This document shows, one piece after another, positions 47,669-60,260 of a stretch of DNA of 64,000 bases. Origin of the DNA: Craterostigma plantagineum. Taxonomy: Eukaryota > Streptophyta > Magnoliopsida > Lamiales > Linderniaceae. The translations under genes were made by a program, and so were the position numbers. Every line of letters begins with the position of its first letter. The stretch's first letter is position 1. The stretch lies in the NCBI GenBank assembly GCA_027422505.1, contig JAPQWV010000126.1, positions 716,001 to 780,000 of the forward strand, in the 5' to 3' direction. The notes beneath the pieces are model-generated. The model ran no database searches. It worked only from the letters and a program-made list of their open reading frames with translations, and had not been told where the DNA came from.

Positions 47669-50600
47669 ATGATTTCTGTGAGAAGCAGAAATGGTGGGGA
47701 GTTAGGGTTAGAGATGGGAGAAACTGAGCTGGAGGAAGGAGAAGCTCTCTCCTATAACGAGGATGGTGGTGGAGATTCCACTGTTGACCCTGATGTAGCA
47801 CTCTCTTACATTGTAAGAACATCATGTTTTGCTTTTTAAATCAATACCTCTTAAAACGTTGCAGCCTGAATTAGTTATTGAATTTTTTTACTCCAGTCAT
47901 ATATATTGGTATTTCTATCATCAAGAGTGCATGATTGTTGTCGTTGATTGATCATCTTTGTGTTCGATCGAGCTGATCAGCGTAATAGCTTTGCTGTGGA
48001 GTTGGATTTGAAGATTCAGTAAAATGCTCATTGTGGTCTTAATTGGGAATCATTCGAGAAATCACTGTTTGACTTCTATTTTATCCATGCACAGTTAGAG
48101 CACAGTGCCTGGTATTGAATTACTTGAATATTCAATAACACTGTTGTGGAGTTGAATTGGGAGATTTCTTTAATGGTAAAAAAATCATTGATGCTTTTAC
48201 ATGTAAACCGTTCGGTTACCGTTGTTCTATGGAATGTTTTACTTCTGTTAGAGCACAGCGGATGCTTTTGAATTTCTCGAATGTTCGATAAGATTTTTGT
48301 GATGTTGAATTGGGGATCTTCTTGAATAGTAAAACTATAATTGATGCTCTTACTTGGACATCCTTTGGTTACCGTTGTTGTATGGAAGGTCTATGATATC
48401 TATGTCGGTTAGAGTACGATGGACTCGAATTACACGAATATTCGGTAACATTGCCATGGAGTGAAATTTGGGGATTTCGTTATTAGTAAATAAATCATCA
48501 ATGGTCGTAATTGTAAACCATTTGGTTACCATTGTCGGATTGAAACTTCTATGTTATATGTAGTAGTTAGATGGCTACTTTTGACTTTTCTATATTCGAT
48601 GACACTGTTGTGAAGTTGAATTGGGAGATGTTTTGAATGGTAAAAAGTCGTGGATGCTAATGTGAACAAATTGTTTACCGATGGTGTATGGACGATCCTA
48701 CTGCTATTTAATCCGTGTAATAGTTAAACGTTGTGGCTTTATTCGAATAACCGAAATATTCGACAACTGTGGGGTGAGTTGGTAGATTTCGTGTATAGAA
48801 AGACAATCTTTGATTCTCTTAAATTTGTGAAGCGTTTGACTGCTGTTGTACGGGAGGATGTACTTCCATTTGATCCATGTGATAGTTAGGAAATTGTGGT
48901 TGCTTTTGAATTGCTCAGATTTTTTTCTCCACGCGTCTTTGTAGGAGAGTAGAGATCAAAGTGGTTGTTTTTGTTTTACAATTTGTGTTTTAAATTTGTG
49001 TTTCGTTTTTGTTTCTTTTATCTTTTTAAAGTTATCGAATTGTACCTGACTAGATTTTCGAAGCCTACATGCTTTAGTACAAGTTTATTATTCTTGCCGT
49101 GAAACTCAACTCGTATTTAATTTTTGTTGTTGTAAGGAGGAGAAGCTTCATAGTGTTTTGGGGCACTTCCAAAAAGACTTTGAAGGCATTGTTTCTGCCG
49201 AGAATTTAGGTAAGTAGAAGAGGATATATACTATATAGCTTTGTATAGTTAAAAGATTCAGATTGTGCAGTTATGATTCAAATCTTCAAAACTCACAGGT
49301 GCAAAATATGGTCACTATGGTTCATTCTTACCTACTTATCAGCGGTCACCATCTTCGGCTCATAACAAGACTACCCCAGATGCTCGTAATAGTGATCTAC
49401 TTAGCTCCCCAAGAAAGTTATCAGAGGTAGATGACTGTATAAACAAGAACTTGACTTAGTATTCTTGAGAGTTTTCTGGTTGATTATTGATTTTACGATA
49501 ATAATTCAGGTACAAAAACCTAAAGTTTCATCGACATCCTCACCGTCATGGAGGTCTCGTGAGGCTTTAGGAAAAGCTATATCATTAGAGAATTCATTGA
49601 GAGGCAATGGTCACCAGCTACCACGTAAACATGCCGAACAATCTAGTCCAAGTGGCGTAGTGAAGAAGCCTGCAAATCCTTGTGATCAGAAACGTCTGAA
49701 AGTCCGAATCAAAGTTGGCTCGGAGAACTTGGTGCAAAAAAATGCAGAAATTTACAGTGGGCTTGGATTAGAAGTCTCTCCATCGTCTTCATTGGATGAT
49801 AGTCCCACATTTGGTGCTGCTGTGCATTTGCATGGAATACAGGAGTCTCCAATTAGTATTCTACGGGTAAATATATGATCCTAAACATGCTGTTTTTTTG
49901 GTACTTATATCCATATGAAAGGCGTAACAGCACTCACTTAATACGGTTTTGGGGCAGATTATGACATCGTTCCCTGGAGACAAACTACTGCTATCTCCTT
50001 TACCAGGGAGTTTGATTAATTTGACGGAAGTTCTATCGGATGGATCTCTTTCTAGTAAGAAGAGCCAGAGACTTCTCGACAGAATGATTCCGAGTCCGAA
50101 TGAAAGAAATGAGATGATCTCCCCAGAATTGGCAAATCGGATGGATGGGGATGCTAATACGTCTTTCTTGAAAAATGAAACAGAAGTTGATGTGGACGTA
50201 TCTGACTGCGATGAACTTGTCTCTAAAGCTTTGAAACTTCCTCTTCTAGTGGATTCTCACCTTTCGGATGTAGATCCTTCAAAAGGGACAGCTGACGTGA
50301 AAGTAGAAGAGAATGCATCCTTTATAGAGCATTTAACTAGCGAACCAATTCGAGAAACTTACATGCCTGGAGAAAAGCAGAGCAGAAAGACGGGTTCAAG
50401 AAGCAAGGTGCCTGAACTTAAAATGGGGAATGCAGTAAACAAAGTTGCGGCTAGGCCTCAAAATTTTGTAATAAAAGGAGAAAACTCGCCTGCTTTTGAA
50501 CGGTCAGAGCCTGATACATCCACTCAGAAGAAAGGTTTCGATGATAAATCCTCTGATGATCCTTACGAAAGTTCAGTTGCCAAGGCCGGGATATCTGTTA

Positions 50601-53600
50601 GTGAAGTAGGTTCAAAGAAATCTAAAGATAAACAAACTGAAAAGAGGAAAGAGAAGAAAGTAATGCGCAGTATAGAATCTCAAAAGTCAGATGCACCTAA
50701 AGATCAGTCAGTGGCTGTTGTGCCTTCATCGACTCCTAAGAGTGGGATGAAGTCTGGTGCGAACTTGTTAGCGTCTAAAAATGACTTGAGTTATCGACAA
50801 AATGGCCTAGAAAAACCGGTGCACCTCTACAAGGATTTCTTTGGCGATCTTGAATTTGAAGAAGATAATGAATCGATCTCTGGGGATATTACATCTGGGG
50901 GAAAATTGGGAGATCCTCAACATGTCACTAAGAGAAGCTGTAGTGAATCTCACAGCACATCCAAAGAGAATGTCGATGCTAAAAAACCTGGAAAGCCTCG
51001 TTTTTCCGAAAAACATCATAACACTGCTTCTCATGTGCCTCCTACCTCTGATCATGGGCCGAGCGTTGAGGCTCCAGGTCCAGTTAAGCATTTGGTTAAT
51101 GAAGATTGGGTGTCTTGTGACAAGTGTGGAAAGTGGAGACTTCTTCCACTTGGTACGAATCCAAACAGTCTTCCCAATAAATGGGTCTGTAGGATGCTGA
51201 CATGGCTGTAAGTTAATTTCGGCTGACTTCTTTTCATTATATTGCCATTGTTTTGACATACTATCAATCAATAAGAGCCAAACCCCCATCAATTAGTCCT
51301 GTAGCTCTTTACTGCTGACGAGATTCTCTGCTCGTCATAGATGTGCTGAACCATCAGAATTTGAACCCTTATTTGCTATATGAAATGAAACATTTCTCCA
51401 AGGGCTTACAGTGAACTATTTTTCAATTCCAGTAGGCCTGGATTGAACCGTTGCAATGTCCCGGAAGATGTGACGACTAATACTTTAAGGGCTTCATACA
51501 CCATTGGTTCGGCCATTGGACCCACTTCTGATAACCAACAACTTCAGCTCAACACCTCCGGCCAGGATCTACAAAATGCTGCTGCACTAAGTGCGCTTAG
51601 TAGTGGGAAGAAAAAACACGGGCCAACAAATTCAATTGGTTTAGACGGTAAATTTTGCTCTTCAAATTTACTGAAAAATAACCAACTTTCCTGGGAAATT
51701 AGTATTTTTTCACCAGTGGAAATTATTCTCGGTCAGGTGCGAGTGGATACCAGCATATGCAAGAATCTGGTTCTCAAGTTAATAAGTTTGCTGGTAAAGA
51801 AAAAGCATCTCTTACTAAACATTCTGATAAAGGTAATAACCTTTTAACTACATCCTCATTGTCCACAACTGAGTGATAGTACAATTGCAATCCGATTTGA
51901 TTTTTTTTTCTAGGTACAAACGTGAAAGTAAAAAGCAAGAGGGAATCTGAATTGGAGGATTCGAGAGCTTCTAAAAGAGTTAGGAGCTCAGATCAGGCCA
52001 ACAATAAAGATTTGAAAGAAACTAACGATGCCATCCCACGGAAAGATGAAAAAATGCGTGGTCCTCATGCCGAAGATAAATCTGCCCTTAAGAAGAGGAA
52101 ATCAAAGCTACTTAATGGTCCTGAGGGGTTTTCGGATTCTGCAGAACATAAACAAAAATCAGACTATTTCGTTGAACAAACGTCTGAAAATGAGCATGTG
52201 AAGGAGAAGAAAGCTAGAGTTTCCAAGTCGGGGCTTAAAGACACCACTCGTGAAAGCAAAATCGGCAGTGATACTGATAGAAAAGGTCGGAGTACTACAA
52301 CGAAACATCCCTTTGTTTCATCCCATTCAAGCTCCTCTAAGGTGTCTGGCTCAGATAAAAATCAGACAGGTCACAAGGAACAAGTCAAGGGTTCACCAGT
52401 TGAGTCGGTTTCTTCATCTCCTCTGAGATTTGCCAGTAGCGAGAAAGTCATGTCTGCTGGGAAGAACCTTGTGGTGAAAGATAAAGATAACGTTAAGGCT
52501 ACTGAATCCTCACGCGGTGGTTTTGAGCATTTACAGGAGAATGAGGAGAAGCCAAGTAATAGAAAAAACAAGCCGGGCGAGCATTCAGTAAGTCCTTATA
52601 AGGGTGAGAAAGTAAGTTCTAGTAAAGTTTCGTCTGGAGGAATTGGTGAGAGTAGAGAACAAAGTCAGAGCCGAAGTCGTCAAGATGACATTATTAAGGT
52701 CCAGGATAAGAAGCGCGCTCCTTCACTTGAGCCTACCAATGAGAAATTACCAGAGAAAAAGGACTTGGCTGAAGCCTCGGGGACTGTGAAGGGGAAAGCA
52801 CTTCCACCACTAGCTAGAGTTCAGAATGAGAATGTCTTGAATGGTAATTCATATGAGAATGGGGATGGACAAAAGGCTCAAATTCCGAGAAAGAAGTCTG
52901 AGAACCAGAGTGTCCCGCAACCTACCAGCACAAAAAATCCAACTCAAGAGGCACCAAGTCCTCTCCGACGGGATTCTTCAAGTCATGACGTTAATAAGGC
53001 TCTTAAAGACGCAAAGGATCTCAAACACCTCGCTGACCGTCTGAAGGTATTTCTTTTCTCACATTAGATACTATCACGTTCATATTTGATATTCTTTTAT
53101 ATAACTACGTCTTTTTTTTGTTCCTCAGGGTTCTGGATCAGCTGACAGCAATGGAATTTACTTACAAGCTGCTCTCAAATTCCTCCATGGTGCCTCTTTA
53201 CTTGAATCTGGTTGCAGCGAAGCAACTAAGCATAATGACATGATGAAGTCAATGCAGATATATAGTAGCACAGCAAAGTTATTCGAGTAAGTTATTGTCA
53301 CCCTTCAATATGAATTTAAGCCATCAGTGCTTTACATTCTTTTGGGTATCACCATTTGGTTTTTGTCTTGCCAATCATGAGGTAATCGTTGTGGACTATT
53401 CACGACATGTTTTAGACCTTTTAAGCAAGTTGGATAAGTCGATACATTTCATCTAATGTTTAAATGGCCGCTTTTTTGTGTAGGTTTTGCGCGCTTAATT
53501 ATGAGAAGTCGAATGACATGTCTGCTGCAGCTTTGGCTTATAAATGTGTGGAGGTTGCTTACATGCGAGTCCTTTACTTCTCGAATGCGAATGCAAGCAG

Positions 53601-54308
53601 GGACAGAAACGAGTTGCAAAGGGCTCTACAGATTGCTCCTACTGGTATTTCAGATGCTCAATACTCGACTATCTGGTTGAAAAGAAAATAACTCGTTGTG
53701 CTATGGTGTGATGAACCATTCTTGATTTCCACGTTGCGGCATTGTAATTTGATTTGAAGTGCGTCCTTGGTTGCTCGAACTGTTTCAGTAAACATCTTAA
53801 TTTGATTCATCAAATTCAATTAAATAGGGGAATCGCCTTCTTCGTCTGCGTCTGATATCGACAACAACTTGAACAACCAAGCCCCTGCTGACAAAGCTGC
53901 CTCAGCCATGGTTGCTGGTTCTCCGCAAGTTTCTGGAAGCCACGTCATCACTTCCAGAAATCGTGCGGGCCTTCTGCGTATACTTAACTTTGTAAGTCTA
54001 TATATGACATTCAGCTCCTTCTTTTCCCTTGCATTATATGATTATTATGACGTCGAAATTTGAAAAGCTCTTTGTAGGATTATGTTCATTTAATTTGTGA
54101 ATTAACTTAACAGGCACAAGATGTGAGCTCTGCAATGGAAGCGTCTAGAAAATCAAGAAGTGCTTTCTCTGCAGCTGCATCGAAGCTAGCAGAAACTTCT
54201 AACGAGGAAGGCATCTCATCGCTGAAAAGGGCACTCGACTTCAACTTCCAAGACATCGAAGCTTTGTTACGCCTGGTTAGAGTTGCAATGGAGGCTATAA
54301 GCCGTTGA
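47669..54308 (+). CDS. CW-type zinc-finger protein, 12 exons
   Basis: CW domains read histone H3 lysine 4 methylation, so the product is probably a nuclear chromatin protein. Exons: 47669-47812, 49137-49209, 49299-49426, 49510-49866, 49958-51207, 51433-51647, 51737-51832, 51914-53046, 53129-53286, 53484-53644, 53828-53991, 54114-54308. They sum to 4,074 bp, an uninterrupted 1,357-residue frame with all GT-AG phases agreeing. The N-terminus is acidic (GETELEEGEALSYNEDGGG). The CW domain straddles the exon 5/6 junction: WVSCDKCGKWRLLPLGT, NKWVC, then a Cys in PGLNRC. A long Lys/Ser-rich disordered region follows. The C-terminal block (GIYLQAALKFLHGASLLESG, FCALNYEKSNDMSAAALAYK) matches plant CW-ZF proteins. 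The intron 1 repeat is listed separately. Confidence 0.92.
47995..48930. repeat. About six diverged tandem repeats inside intron 1 of the CW gene
   Basis: Units of roughly 150 bp start near 47995, 48145, 48299, 48455, 48606 and 48770. Each contains, in order, a variant of GTTGAATTGGGAGATTT, a TGGTAAAA/TGATGC block, TTTGGTTACCGTTGTTGTATGG, a TTAGAGCAC/TTAGATGG block and TCGAATATTCGRTAACA. They are diverged from each other and the whole tract lies within the intron. Confidence 0.75.
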
Positions 54309-54736
54309 TCCTCTTCTTTCAAGTTTTGAGTTTCTCTAATATTGGGGTCGAAATGGAAGAGAACGTACTGCTTATCGTAACTCTACAAAACGTAGATCTG
54401 TACAGTTACGTCTTAGTTCGCTGTCCCATATCTGTTAAATCTTGGAGTCGAGCTTCTGTTTTCTGTTAACTTGGATCGAAAAGCATTATGGCAGCTGACT
54501 CCTCGATTGTCCATTATAAAGTACGATCCGTGTGTGTGTGTGGGTCGGGTCGGGTTGGGTCTGTCGCTTGATATGTTGTGCTGTTTATCTGAGTTTAGGG
54601 TCAGTGTTAGATTGGGTCTGATCAGAATGAGAGGGTTCGAAGTAGGAAAACTGTGAATATCTATCATCTAAGAGAGTTGTAAACGACGAATGAAGAGTGT
54701 CGTCCCAGGTTCGTTTTTTTCATTTTGGTACTACTA

Positions 54737-54781
<45 letters not shown>

Positions 54782-55547
54782 CAGTTTTGTTAGAATTCTT
54801 CTATTCTATCTTTGCAGATCTGTGTATAAAAGAATGCACGTTCGCTTACGAAGAGATTTGCTTTGCTTTGCTGTGTCCGTCCATTTCATAGAAAGTTAGA
54901 ATAAGTTGCTGAAACATGTTAACCTAAGTTACGGCTGTAATATTTTTTTTCTTCATCGATTGATCGAATGTCTGTCATCTGTGAGTATGTATGTAGCTTT
55001 ATGCAAGAACGATTTTTGTAACCTTTCCTTAAGAAGGATAGTCTGAGTATATACCAAGGATTATGTGGTGTAACGCAGCTGCTATAAATTGCTCATCTTT
55101 CAAAGAAATTCAAGGATTTTGGTCTTTTTTATTTCTAATCAGGGATTAGAAATATAAGAAAAGAAATGCATCCTTTCACGTACATATACCATCAACCAAG
55201 TTATTATATTGTTTAACCCGTCTATCAACTTTCTTCCTCGGAAGGTAAATAAATACTTAAATTTATATTTTATCAAACAAAACGAATAGAAGTATCTTGG
55301 AAGGTTTATTAATTGCGTGAAAGTGAAGACACTCACGGACGGTGTCGTATCAGCTTACGTGTCATCTAATCAACGCATCAACGAGGTATCATCACCGTTC
55401 GACGCTGACATTACCACATTTACCCCTCGATACGCTTCACAAACCCAAGGCTAAAACTGTCAATTTTCTCTCGCCACCAATTATTATCTCGCTCATCAGC
55501 TCAATTCCCAAATTGCCAATTTTCAGATACACCTTTCTTGGTCCTCC
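54309..55547. other. Spacer with (TA)n tract between two plus-strand genes
   Basis: 3' flank of the CW gene, a (TA)n microsatellite (54735-54778), and the promoter and leader of the ATG18a-type gene. No gene seen. Confidence 0.55.
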
Positions 55548-57445
55548 ATGGCCACCCTCTCAAGCAACCCTAACCCTGATTTTATCTCCCCAATGCTTCA
55601 ACCTTACCTCGATCAACAGAATCACGCCCGAACCGACCCGAATTCGCCGGAAAACAGCGGCGACTTTCGAAGCTTCCAGCACGACTCCCTTTCGGAAAGC
55701 CAATCCGGCGAGCCCTTAATTGCGCCGTCCCACGCCCCGAACCGAATCGCGGAGAGCCCCAAACCTAACTCCGTCCCGGTCAAGCTGCTCCACGTGTCGT
55801 TCAATCAAGACTTCGGCTGCTTCGCCGCAGGTACCGATCGTGGCTTTCGCATCCACAACTGCGATCCCTTCCGGGAGATCTTCCGCCGCGACTTCGACGG
55901 AGGTTCCAACTCGAACAACGGAGGAGGCGGGATCGGCTTGGTGGAGATGCTCTTCCGTTGCAATATCCTTGCGATCGTCGGCGGTGGGGACTCTCCTCAA
56001 TACCCCCTCAATAAAGTTATGATCTGGGATGACCACCAGAGCCGGTGCATAGGAGAGTTATCCTTTAGGAGCGAAGTCCGCGGCGTTCGATTGAGGCGCG
56101 ATAGGATTGTGGTGGTTTTGGAAAAGAAGATTTTTGTCTACAATTTTGCGGATTTGAAGCTGCTACACCAGATTGAGACCATAGCGAACCCCAAGGGTTT
56201 GTGTGCAGTGTCACAAGTTGCTGGGGCGTGTGTTCTTGTGTGCCCGGGACTTCAGAAGGGGCAGGTGAGAGTGGAGCATTATGCATCGAAGAGGACAAAG
56301 TTCGTGATGGCACATGATTCGAGGATCGTTTGCTTCGCGTTATCGCAGGATGGTAATTTGCTGGCAACTGCCAGCAGTAAGGGGACCTTGGTTAGGATTT
56401 TCAATACACAAGATGGCAGCTTGTTGCAGGAGGTAATAATGCCTGTATATCAATTTTTTATCCTCTTCATTTGAGGTCTTTGTTTTTTCGTTTGTATGAT
56501 CGCTTATTCGTCATCTTAGATTTCCACTTAACCATCCATTTTATATGCAGTTACGGAGGGGTGCAGACAGAGCTGAAATATATAGCCTGGCATTCTCACC
56601 CACAGCTGAGTGGCTTGCTGTTTCAAGTGATAAGGGCACTGTTCATGTGTTCGGCCTTAAGGTTACTGGAAATAGTGGAAGTGAGATATCGAATAGCCCT
56701 GATAGAAGTCATTCTGGCCCATCATCAAGTTCTTCACTCTCATTTATTAAAGGTAAAATTTTCAGTGAGTGGTAGTATATGTTTCTCCTGATAATATAGT
56801 GTAGTCGTTAGTTGCACTCCCTAATTGTATTTTACTGTATGATAGTATTTAAATCAGCAAATGGATATATATAATTGATGAAGTTGTGGTTGTATACCTT
56901 TATTGCTTCATACTTAGAATTTCCTGTGATGATAAGAGGCTGTTCAGTTTTTACAGATTTGGCAATTCAGGACATTCACTTCATTCCAAGCTTTGTGGTC
57001 AAACTTTAAATCTCGTGTTCACATAACAATTTTGCAGGAGTGCTGCCAAAGTATTTCAGTTCTGAATGGTCAGTAGCTCAGTTTCGGTTGCCCGAAGGAA
57101 CACAGTATATTGTTGCATTTGGTCATCTGAAGAACACTGTGGTGATTATTAGCCACGATGGAAGGTTAGTGCACCATTGTCCCCAGAATTGAGAAGTTAT
57201 CTCTGTCGATTTGATTCTTCCATCTATCTTTTCTTCCATGCAAAAGGTCTTGTCCTAAAGCAATAGGAAATAATAAATTGTTCCATTACATAGTATGACA
57301 TGTCAGATTCCCGACAATGCACGTGTTAATCTTTTTTGCCTTCAACATGAGCAGTTTCTATCGCTGCAAGTTTGACCCAGTGAATGGCGGAGAGATGACA
57401 CAATTGGAGTATCACAATTTCATCAAGCCTGAAGATGCATTTTAG
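55548..57445 (+). CDS. ATG18A: ATG18a-type autophagy PROPPIN
   Basis: ATG18/WIPI proteins bind PI3P and PI(3,5)P2 on autophagic membranes and act with ATG2 in phagophore expansion. Four exons (55548-56432, 56551-56752, 57038-57164, 57355-57445) give an intact frame of 434 residues, close to the usual length. After a Ser/Asn/Pro-rich N-terminus come the propeller blades: [82 protein letters not shown]. Exon 2 opens with [17 protein letters not shown], whose LRRG is the conserved L/FRRG lipid-binding motif. The end is [18 protein letters not shown]. Splice phases all agree. Assignment to ATG18a rather than c/d is from general resemblance. Confidence 0.9.
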
Positions 57446-57757
57446 GTATCTATCTATGTGTTGTGTTTTATGTATTATCCCCCCTTTCCCTGAAGGTCCG
57501 TGATGTAAATATGGAATGTTAAATCTGACCAAAATGCTTGCTTGATTATATATATACACTCCAAACTGTGTAATGCTTGTACGTATTTATGGTTATGCTC
57601 AAGTCTTATAATAATAGCTTTGGTTCGAGAAAATAATGCCATGTCTAAAATAATCTTGAAGATGTGTAATGCTAGTTCATTCATTCATACAGCCGATTGA
57701 AATTTTCCTCCCAATCTCAAAGGTTATCTATAACAGAAGCATAGAAGTTTTAAAAAT
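57446..57757. terminator. Convergent 3' region of ATG18a-type and ALG3 genes
   Basis: Only 312 bp separate the two stop codons, so the 3' UTRs and polyadenylation sites of both genes must lie here, possibly overlapping. No specific signal can be fixed. Confidence 0.5.
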
Positions 57758-58550
57758 TCAAGTGGCCTTAGCTTTCTGACTTTGTGATTGATCATCGGCA
57801 TATGGATATTCAGATGGTGCCTTCCATAATCCTGCTAGTATGATTAAGTGTGCTCCGAGCAGTAGAAGCGACGAGTAAACATTCGATGGGTAGACATTCC
57901 AACACGACTCTACGGTTACGAACAATATTAATCTGCAGGTAATGAAGAGTCTCATTACAAATCAAGTGGGTAAAGGATTAAATTTCAACAATCTCCAAAG
58001 AAAGGACATGCCTTAACCACGTAGGAAATGGCGTTCGCCACAGCAAATAAGGAAGGCTAAAGAAATACCTGTACGAGAATGAACGAGAAAGAGAGTAACA
58101 TTTATCTTTTTTGCATACTTGAGATGAGCCGAGAACACAGAAAATGGTGTACAAGAGAGCTGTACCAAGAGTAGAATTGGTAATGTAGAGACCGAGCACA
58201 TATAATTCCAATGAAATTTCCGACAAACAATGTCGAGGCTATATCTGAACAGAGAAGAAAGCAGAATTTTGAATGAAAAAATGATGAGAAGATTAAGGAT
58301 GGGAATGGATCAAAATCAGTTCCAATTAAATACTTACGCTCGGGGCTAAGCATCCTCGACTTCGACTTGGAGCTATTGACACTCTTGATGGGAAAAGAAC
58401 TACGAAGGGCAAGCCTAACCTTCAACTGAGCAAGTTTAGAATGCAGGAAAGGGTACAGTCCTCCTTCGTGTCTGCAAACAATGCAAGAGAAATAACATCT
58501 AACGAGACATTGATTGAAAATTGAAAAAGGCGCCTACTAAGCAAGCTTTC

Positions 58551-58584
<34 letters not shown>

Positions 58585-60240
58585 CCATTTTAAATATAAA
58601 ATGTTACAAGGTAGCACACCTGCACCATCTAAGTTGAGCGAAGGCGACAAGCAAGGTAAGATGGGCCGCCAATAAAAAACAGAGCAAGTTGTCTAGAGAT
58701 GAAGATGTGCTCCGGGATGAACTTAAAATTAACAGACCTGCCCGAAAAGAATGCGTTGATCATATCACCACAAAGAATTGCAGATATCCATGACACGGAA
58801 ATATACAATAATCGTGTAGTTTAATTCACGATAGATGTCATATTTCAAGCTGTTAACTTCTTAAAGTCGTAAGAGGTACCAGAAGTGAATGAAGATCCGG
58901 CCGAGATTGAAGGCTCTCGAGATATACGCAATAGGGTGTGATAACAAAAAAGGTAGTCCAAGGAATATCTGAAAATTAATAAAATGAAAACTATGCAAGT
59001 TACCGATCAAATCTGAAAATTATGTTGCAGCTGTATTATGATATCTGGATGAATCACGCAAGCATAAGTTACATAAAGCACCTGCACCAGTGCCGCAGCT
59101 GCTAAAGCAGTTATAACTCCAAAAGCATCCATAGCCTACGTAGCAGAATTTTATGTTGAGTCAGAGTTGCAGCTTTGAAAAGTTTAAGCGTTCAAGTTCT
59201 GAGTACCTTAAGCAGAAGGAGTAATAAGGGAGGTGCATAAAGGAGGATATTCATCTTTACTGAGACAGCTCCACTGCGCTAACACGAAGAACGTCTAAAG
59301 AAATTTTAGGACAAAGATTTACAAAAGGCCACTGTATATAAAAGCAGCAGAACTTTCAAGTGCTTACACAACCATTAGTACATGCTACCTGAAAATAACC
59401 AAACCGAGGTGCCACTTCTGGTGAAGAAATGATATCAGTGCGGCGTGAAAGAGTGTTGTGGCAAAACAGTCGTTAAACAATCGGAGCACGAAGATCGAAT
59501 GCACCCTTTTAGACAGAGAAAGCAAGCATAGAGCCCACCAAGGAACCTGCAAAAAGGTTTTGCTTGAATTTAACTCCTGAATTTTCACTAGTTACTACCA
59601 CAAGAGGGAAACGGATCATCTTAAAGGCAATAAATATGAGAAATCCATACCACATCAGTCTTCAAATATATTAACAGCACCATCCCAAGATTCACAATGT
59701 AGAGCAAACCAAACAGAATCTGCAATCGAACGAGTTCAAGGTTAAGACTACTTAGTGCTTAACATCAAGAAGCCGAACTTGATCGAGAGCAAGAAAAACC
59801 CAACGCATTCACCAGAAGTATATAAATGACAAGATTAACTAGATATAAAAAACAGCAAAGAAAAAGAAATCAAACCTGCGCAAGGTAAACCTCTCCACCA
59901 GTAATATACTGAATCGCCGAGTATATGTATAGAAATCCAGCTGGATAAACGAGCGGCCCCGTGTCCCCTTCCAGTTTTCTGTAATCTCTCTCGCCTCCCA
60001 CAAACCCACTAACCTGTGGAGATATATAAACTGCTAAATGAGATCGCAAGACTACCATTTGAATCATGTAGAACTTCTATATAACTAAGATCCAAACAAT
60101 TATGCACATGAGCACTTCAAAGACATTGCGTTCCATTATTTATTCCAAGTAAAACACTGAGAAGAGATAAATAATCACAAAGCCGATACGAAATCTAACA
60201 GACGAAGATCGATTTTAAGCATTCAGCTTACCTGAGACAT
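57758..60240 (-). CDS. ALG3: ALG3 alpha-1,3-mannosyltransferase, 5' end missing, one frameshift
   Basis: ALG3 is the ER-membrane enzyme that uses dolichol-phosphate mannose to add the sixth mannose to Man5GlcNAc2-PP-dolichol. Exons: 60240-60232 (partial), 60013-59876, 59719-59651, 59546-59389, 59273-59207, 59135-59082, 58968-58880, 58737-58620, 58471-58338, 58244-58166, 58068-58012, 57932-57758. Motifs: [86 protein letters not shown]. Exon 8 has an extra T in a T6 run near 58666. The last intron uses a GC donor (58011-58010). Homology stops abruptly at MSQ: the first roughly 45 residues (first helix and the acidic IDW motif) are absent, replaced by a foldback element and unrelated sequence, so the gene may not make a functional enzyme. 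Confidence 0.88.
58553..58584. repeat. Poly(T) run in an ALG3 intron
   Basis: About 32 consecutive T; in the gene's sense this is a poly(A) run downstream of exon 8. The length is likely unreliable. Confidence 0.85.
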
Positions 60241-60260
60241 GGTTATCGTTTAGATTTGTT

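Noticed and set aside
55716..56036. Frames of about 100 residues on both strands within ATG18a exon 1
   Set aside because: They overlap the intact WD40 frame and show no homology.
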